From: Leishmania infantum JPCM5
Taxonomy: Eukaryota; Euglenozoa; Kinetoplastea; Trypanosomatida; Trypanosomatidae
NCBI RefSeq assembly: GCF_000002875.2
Contig: NC_009393.2
Coordinates: 135,001-157,500, forward strand
Direction of reading: 5' to 3'
DNA length: 22,500 bases
The position numbers were made by a program, and so were the translations under genes. This document shows, one piece after another, positions 17,918-22,500 of this stretch. The notes below the pieces were generated by a model. It made no database searches and was not told where the DNA came from. It worked only from the letters and a program-made list of their open reading frames with translations. Within the stretch, counting starts at the first letter, position 1; each line of letters starts with the position of its first letter.

Positions 17918-18802
17918 AGCTTTCCCGTCTCCGCGCCGTGTGGCAGCCCGCTCTCGATCCGCGTGCAACGCGCACCGCGCGCTGGGCTCGTCCTGTGCGC
18001 GTGTGAAGTCGTGCGGTTTCATGCTTTACTTCTTTATTTGGTTTTATGTTGCTGTTGGCTGTCTTGAGCTTGCGCACAGTGCTTGTGTGTGTGTGTGTGT
18101 GTTGTTGGCTGCTCTCCTCAACGGTTGCGGCGATCCCTCTGCTCACGTCCTGAAAAGCAGCGGCGGTTGTGTCTCACACGCATCCGGGAAGCGGAGAAAG
18201 CGAAACAGAAGCAGGCCTGGCAACGGCCTCCGGCAGCGTCGGCTCTTCCCACCGCGCACACGCGGCGAGGGAGTGCGACGAGGAGGTGGTGGGGCGAAAA
18301 GGTTCCTGAGCGACTTCTATCCTGCGCGATATCCTTCTACGCAAGCTGTTGCCCGGGCCCTCTCCCTTCCAAATCCCACAAGATGCATCCACTTGTGCGA
18401 AACACAGCTCGCCCGCCTACCTGCCATGCTGCGCCTCTCCTCCTCCTCCCTCCCCTCTCCACCCGTTTCTCGATCATCGGTATCCACGCGCACGCCATAC
18501 ACACGTGCGGGTGTTCATGTCACCCCACACGCCAACTCCCTCCGCCTCCCCTCGAACGCAGTCGAGAGAAGCCCACAGTCGCCCGTGCGTGCGAGCTCGT
18601 CGTCAAGCACACGCATACGCATACACGAGCTGCCTTGTACGACCTCTCTTGCTCCCTCCCGTAGTCTTATTTTCCGCACGAGTGGTGGCCATCATTGCTG
18701 TCACGAGTACTGCTGCCGTCCTTGCGCCCCTCCTCCCCCCTTCCTTCACCTCACTTGATATCTCTTCGCTGCACCCTGTATACGTGTATCGCGCCCGTAG
18801 AC
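17918..18802. other. Region between the NPRL3-like gene and the CLK kinase
   Basis: About 0.9 kb of UTR and intergenic DNA with a (TG)9 run (18084-18102), pyrimidine tracts and no credible gene. Open frames such as 17904-18758 overlap the end of the upstream gene and translate to low-complexity text. Confidence 0.75.
18084..18102. repeat. (TG)n dinucleotide repeat
   Basis: An uninterrupted TG run about 170 bases after the NPRL3-like stop, in the presumed 3' UTR. Confidence 0.95.
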
Positions 18803-18973
18803 CGTCTTCTTGCCACCCTCCCCCCTCCCTCACCCAACACCTTTCCTTCTGCCTCCTTACCCCCTCGTTAGGTTTACGTCTCGGGTTTTTGAGCACTTCC
18901 GTACGACACCGGCCCCACGTCACCTCGCCCCCTCCCCCTCCACCCACCCTCGCGGCTTCTCTGCCGCGGTCAG
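18803..18973 (+). promoter_or_regulatory. Two candidate trans-splice acceptors for the CLK kinase
   Basis: A pyrimidine tract of about 65 bases (18803-18869) ends at AG 18870-18871; a second (about 18921-18968) ends at AG 18972-18973. No ATG occurs between either site and 19057, so both give the same protein start. They would make 5' UTRs of about 185 and 83 bases. The upstream extension of the kinase frame (to 18349) crosses these tracts and is therefore not part of the mRNA. Confidence 0.65.
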
Positions 18974-19056
18974 GAAGCCTACGCGCCTCATCACCAGGCA
19001 GGCAAGAATACCGTGAGAACTCGCCGACAAGTCCGCCACAGCCTACAGCAGGCATC

Positions 19057-20466
19057 ATGGATTCCTCTTCCGCAGCCGCTGATGCTGGTGGCGCTGCTGC
19101 GCGATCTGGGCTGCATGTGTACTCCAGCGCGCAGGCGAACGCCGCCGGCTCCGGGACGGCGGCGCTGCCCAACAAGGCGCTGGATCATATGAAGCACATG
19201 TCGCGCAGCAAGAGCGACGCACGGCGATCGGGTAGCAAGCGCACCTTCGATGAAGCCACCGCGACGGACAACGTGCAGCTACGCCGTCACGATGGCACGG
19301 CGGTGCCGAACACTGCACCAAACCAGGTGGTGGAGGTGGTGGCGCCGCCTCCCAAGAAGAAGAAGGTGACGTACGCGCTGCCGCACCAGAACATGGAGGA
19401 GGGCCACTTCTACGTGGTGCTCGGCGAGGACATCGACGTGTCGACGCAGCGCTTCAAGATCCTGTCGCTGCTCGGCGAGGGCACCTTCGGCAAGGTGGTG
19501 GAGTCGTGGGACCGCAAGCGCAAGGAGTACTGCGCGGTGAAGATCGTGCGCAACGTGCCCAAGTACACGCGCGACGCCAAGATCGAGATTCAGTTCATGG
19601 AGAAGGTGCGCCAGGCGGACCCTGCCGACCGGTTCCCGCTGATGAAGATCCAGCGCTATTTCCAGAACGACAGCGGCCACATGTGCATTGTCATGCCCAA
19701 GTACGGCCCCTGCCTGCTGGACTGGATCATGAAGCACGGCCCCTTCAACCACCGCCACCTCGCGCAGATCGTCTTCCAGACCGGCGTCGCGCTCGACTAC
19801 TTCCACAGCGAGCTGCACCTCATGCACACAGACCTCAAGCCCGAGAACATCCTCATGGAGACCAGCGACACCACCGTCGACCCCGCCACCAACCGCCACC
19901 TGCCGCCCGACCCGTGTCGCGTCCGCATCTGCGACCTCGGCGGCTGCTGCGACGAGCGCCATAGCCGCACCGCCATCGTCTCCACGCGCCACTACCGCAG
20001 CCCCGAGGTCATCCTCGGCCTCGGCTGGATGTACTCCACCGACATGTGGTCCATGGGCTGCATCATCTACGAGCTCTACACCGGCAAGCTGCTCTACGAC
20101 ACGCACGACAACCTCGAGCACCTGCACCTCATGGAGAAGACGCTCGGCCGCCTGCCGTCCGAGTGGGCCGCGCGCTGCGGCACGGAGGAGGCGCGCCTGC
20201 TGTACAACTCCGCCGGCCAGCTGCGGCCCTGCACCGACCCCAAGCACCTCGCCCGCATCGCGCGCGCGCGGACGGTGCGCGACGTCATCCGCGACGACCT
20301 GCTGTGCGACCTCATCTACGGCCTGCTGCACTACGACCGCCAGAAGCGCCTCAACGCGCGCCAGATGACCACGCACCCCTACGTGCTCAAGTACTACCCC
20401 GAGGCGCGCCAGGCGCCCAGCTACCCCGACAACCGCGCCATGCTGCGCCCGCCGCCGATCATGTAG
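19057..20466 (+). CDS. LAMMER/CLK-type kinase, kinetoplastid kinetochore KKT10/KKT19 (CLK1) family
   Basis: A 469-residue protein kinase. A low-complexity N-terminus holds a likely nuclear signal (KKKKV, 100-104) and an Arg/Ser-rich patch. Kinase motifs: Gly loop LGEGTFGKV (139-147), ATP lysine K162 in CAVK, helix-C E177, catalytic loop HTDLKPEN (257-264; HTD instead of HRD), DLG at 293-295 instead of DFG, and SPE (315-317) closing the activation segment. EHLHLMEKTLG (354-364) is the LAMMER signature (classic EHLAMMERILG), which fixes the family. Trypanosome CLK1 paralogs are the kinetochore kinases KKT10 and KKT19, needed in mitosis; they occur in tandem, so the next gene past the window may be the sister copy. 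Which of the two this is cannot be told. A hinge cysteine, C219 in YGPC, sits where I recall the cysteine bound by covalent CLK1 inhibitors. Start at 19057 is the first ATG after the acceptors. GC3 is extreme in the C-terminal half. Confidence 0.9.
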   Translation: MDSSSAAADAGGAAARSGLHVYSSAQANAAGSGTAALPNKALDHMKHMSRSKSDARRSGSKRTFDEATATDNVQLRRHDGTAVPNTAPNQVVEVVAPPPKKKKVTYALPHQNMEEGHFYVVLGEDIDVSTQRFKILSLLGEGTFGKVVESWDRKRKEYCAVKIVRNVPKYTRDAKIEIQFMEKVRQADPADRFPLMKIQRYFQNDSGHMCIVMPKYGPCLLDWIMKHGPFNHRHLAQIVFQTGVALDYFHSELHLMHTDLKPENILMETSDTTVDPATNRHLPPDPCRVRICDLGGCCDERHSRTAIVSTRHYRSPEVILGLGWMYSTDMWSMGCIIYELYTGKLLYDTHDNLEHLHLMEKTLGRLPSEWAARCGTEEARLLYNSAGQLRPCTDPKHLARIARARTVRDVIRDDLLCDLIYGLLHYDRQKRLNARQMTTHPYVLKYYPEARQAPSYPDNRAMLRPPPIM

Positions 20467-20957
20467 TGCCGACGGAAGCGTCCTGGGCGGCATTGCGCAG
20501 GAGGACACCTTTTAGAAGGAATTTAGAGGTGCGTTGCTGTTCGGACGAGGGCGTCAGTCTGTGTGCGTCTCTGATACCGTTGAAGTGCGGCGAGTACTTT
20601 TCTGTTGTTTGGCTTGAGGGGCAGAGGATGTGCACACGAGCGCGCACACACACACTGTCTCTGTTTGAGACACACCTAAAGGGGGGGAGTTGTAGCAAGT
20701 GAGCCAATGAGCGTATCACCAGCGATGCCGGGCGGCACGCCAGGATGTCTGTGCGTGTGTTTATGTATGGGTGTGTGTGTGCATGTTGTACACATATGCA
20801 TGTGCATGTAGGGCGTGCGCGTGATATGCCGGCCGCTTTCCACCTTCGCTTCGTCCTACCGTCTGTGTCATGTAGGTGGTGGTGAGGATGTGTGCGTGTG
20901 TGTGTTAGCCCTCTCCATTTCACAAAGGTCTGCGGTTTGCTTGGGATTGTCAGCGCC

Positions 20958-21023
20958 TCCCCTCCTCTCTGTCTCTCCGTCTGCCCCTTCCTCTCTCCCC
21001 CTCCCCTCCTCTCCTTTCTATAG
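20958..21023 (+). promoter_or_regulatory. Strong acceptor-like site without a gene behind it
   Basis: An almost pure pyrimidine tract of about 60 bases is followed by TATAG with AG at 21022-21023. By tract quality it is among the best in the window, yet the first ATG after it (about 21105) opens only a frame of roughly 37 codons. It could be an alternative upstream acceptor for the next gene, or mark a noncoding or short-peptide RNA. Confidence 0.4.
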
Positions 21024-22429
21024 ATTCATCGACGTCGGTTCCGTTGTCCTCTCCTTCCCACTGTTTCCTGTCGGTGTCGGTGTACGTCTGTTCGGGTTGG
21101 TACATGTGCTGGGTGCAGCAGGTGGCTGTCTCCGCCCCCTCCCCCTCCCTCCTTCCGGGAGTGCAGCTGGTACGAAAAGCTGTTAAACAGGAGGCACAGA
21201 CATGCAGGGGAAGCCCCTAGCCCCCCCCCCGTTCCTCTTGCCTGCTTGGTTTCGAGTATAGTTGTCTGCCTAGATGCTCTCCCCCCTCCTCCCCCAACCC
21301 CATTTTTTTCTTATGGCTGCACACGCCCTCGTGCGCTTGTCGGTTCATGTTCAGTTGTTCCGGTTGTACGACGTCCCTCTCTCTGTGTATAGGTATATCG
21401 GTGCCTGAGTCTCTCTGTACGCTCCCCTCCCCTTCCCTCCCTCCCTTCCCCCGAATCTTCTCCTTCCCTCTTTCTTCTCTCGTTGCCTGTCCTCGGTCAC
21501 CCCTCACCGCCGCTCTCACTTCGATGTCCTCCTGCTCCTCCGTGCAAGGTGCGCGGGAGTGGGAGGAAGGGGGGAGTGTGGGGCGGCGGTAGCAGGCGCA
21601 CGACCTTTCGAGACGGGGAAGCGAGGAGGCGAGCAGCACATCCAAAACAAACAGTCAAGAAAAGGCGGTGAGCATGCCGGGCGCATGTGGTGCGTGGGGC
21701 GTCGACTTCAAGAGCGTTGTAGAAGAGGGAAGACGGACAAAAGCCAGCACACGCCTGTACATGTGTGGATGGGTGTGAGTGTACCTGCCGCGCATCCGCA
21801 TCTCCCTCGTGTGGAGGTGTGACTACTTCTCCCCTCCCCCTCCCTCAGCCCACCTCGCGCCGTTCACGTCACACCACGACCCGTCGGCGCTGGTGTTTCT
21901 CATCGCTGATGGCGGTTATGTCACGGATGGCGTTGAGCATGTGCTTGAACTGTTTTCCCCTCTCGCCTTTTCGACCTCTGCGCACCCCACCCATCATGAG
22001 AGTGTGGTTCAGAGCTGCTGCGCGGGCTGTGCCTCGCACGTCTGTGGCTGAGCTTGTGTGTGCGTGTGTGAGGGCACGCGCGTGCATGGCAGACGGCCTC
22101 GAAACAGCGACAGCGCGCTGTCGGTGCGTTTTTTTTTCTGATCTCTGTGCATGCCTCTTTCTCTTCACCTCTTCCGTGTTGTCTCTCCCCTTTCGCTCTC
22201 TGGAGGGTGGGTGTCTTTGCCTTCTCGGTGCTTGCGCGCGCGTGTGTGTGTGTGTGTACGCCTTTGGGTGTTTCTTCTTTTTTCGCGGGGAGGGGGTGCT
22301 GACCGACCTCGGCCACACGATCGTACCACATCACTCCACACCACCGCCGCGCCACCCGTATACCCTTGCGCGCACACAAGCACACGTTTGCGGCAGCCCT
22401 TCACGCTTTACTAGATACGGCTGAGGCGC

Positions 22430-22451
22430 CCACGCGTCTTCACTTTTGCAG
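22430..22451 (+). promoter_or_regulatory. Likely trans-splice acceptor of the next gene
   Basis: A short pyrimidine-rich stretch ends in TTTTGCAG with AG at 22450-22451. No ATG follows within the last 49 bases, so the gene start lies beyond the window. A tandem CLK1 paralog would be the first guess. Confidence 0.45.
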
Positions 22452-22500
22452 GTTTTCTTGCGGACCTGCTCACCGGCCCACGCATATCTACGCGCACGCA

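Larger units (their letters stand above)
20467..22500. other. Region downstream of the CLK kinase
   Basis: About 2 kb of UTR and intergenic DNA with TG/CA-rich stretches (20750-20815, 22242-22257), a run of 10 C (21221-21230), and long pyrimidine tracts at about 20958-21020 and 21420-21490. No credible gene: frames such as 21765-22424 are low-complexity and cross these repeats. Confidence 0.75.

Noticed and set aside
18349..19056. Upstream extension of the kinase frame giving 705 residues
   Set aside because: It crosses two strong splice-acceptor tracts (AG at 18871 and 18973) and is Pro/Ser-rich UTR-like text; the first ATG after the acceptors is 19057.
19279..20508. Minus-strand open frame of 409 codons opposite the CLK kinase
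   Set aside because: Antisense shadow caused by the very high GC3 of the kinase gene; its text is almost all V, A, L, H and R.
21765..22424. 219-codon frame at the right end
   Set aside because: Crosses TG repeats and pyrimidine tracts; Cys/Ala/Arg-rich low-complexity text; looks like 5' flank of the next gene.
1..22500. tRNA, rRNA, snRNA genes, CRISPR arrays, bacterial operon signals
   Set aside because: None seen. The tandem repeats are simple dinucleotide or trinucleotide runs with no spacer structure, and no cloverleaf with a GGTTCRA-type box was found by eye.

Overview
The window looks like part of a Leishmania chromosome, or one from a very close trypanosomatid. The reasons are high GC with strong third-position GC in the genes, intron-less genes all on the + strand as in a polycistronic unit, long gaps between genes made of pyrimidine tracts and (TG)n/(CA)n repeats, pyrimidine-tract-plus-AG trans-splice acceptors just upstream of starts, a SIDER2-like retroposon, and kinetoplastid gene families. 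There is no bacterial gene organisation. From memory, L. major VTC4 and the CLK1 kinases both lie on chromosome 9, which fits. I could not run a search.

Layout: (1) 2-541, the 3' part of a BUD31/G10 splicing-factor gene with an insertion and a C-terminal tail. (2) 542-2875, a gap between genes whose middle (about 1000-2260) reads like decayed coding DNA and contains a possible retroelement RNase H relic. (3) 2876-4741, a major-facilitator transporter with a long His-rich central loop. (4) 4742-7192, a long gap with a probable SIDER2 at about 6310-6900. (5) 7193-9634, VTC4, the polyphosphate polymerase. (6) 9691-9784, low-quality sequence ending in a single N, almost certainly a contig join. 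(7) 9785-10075, the C-terminal tail of a coiled-coil gene cut by that join. (8) 11978-17917, a very large NPRL3-like protein (GATOR1/SEACIT). (9) 19057-20466, a LAMMER/CLK-type kinase of the KKT10/KKT19 (CLK1) family. (10) 20467-22500, a gap that ends in the likely splice acceptor of another gene.

The genes share a strand but not an obvious pathway, as is normal for kinetoplastid transcription units: splicing, membrane transport, acidocalcisome polyphosphate synthesis, nutrient/TORC1 signalling and kinetochore signalling. VTC4 and the NPRL3-like protein are both linked to nutrient state in other eukaryotes, but their proximity here should not be over-read because an assembly join lies between them.

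Most worth checking: the possible tyrosine-recombinase or LTR-type retroelement relic at 1642-1992, with a second short protein-level match at 11802-11828; the single-N join, which may hide many genes; strong splice acceptors with no gene behind them; and a possible short gene at 11452-11634.
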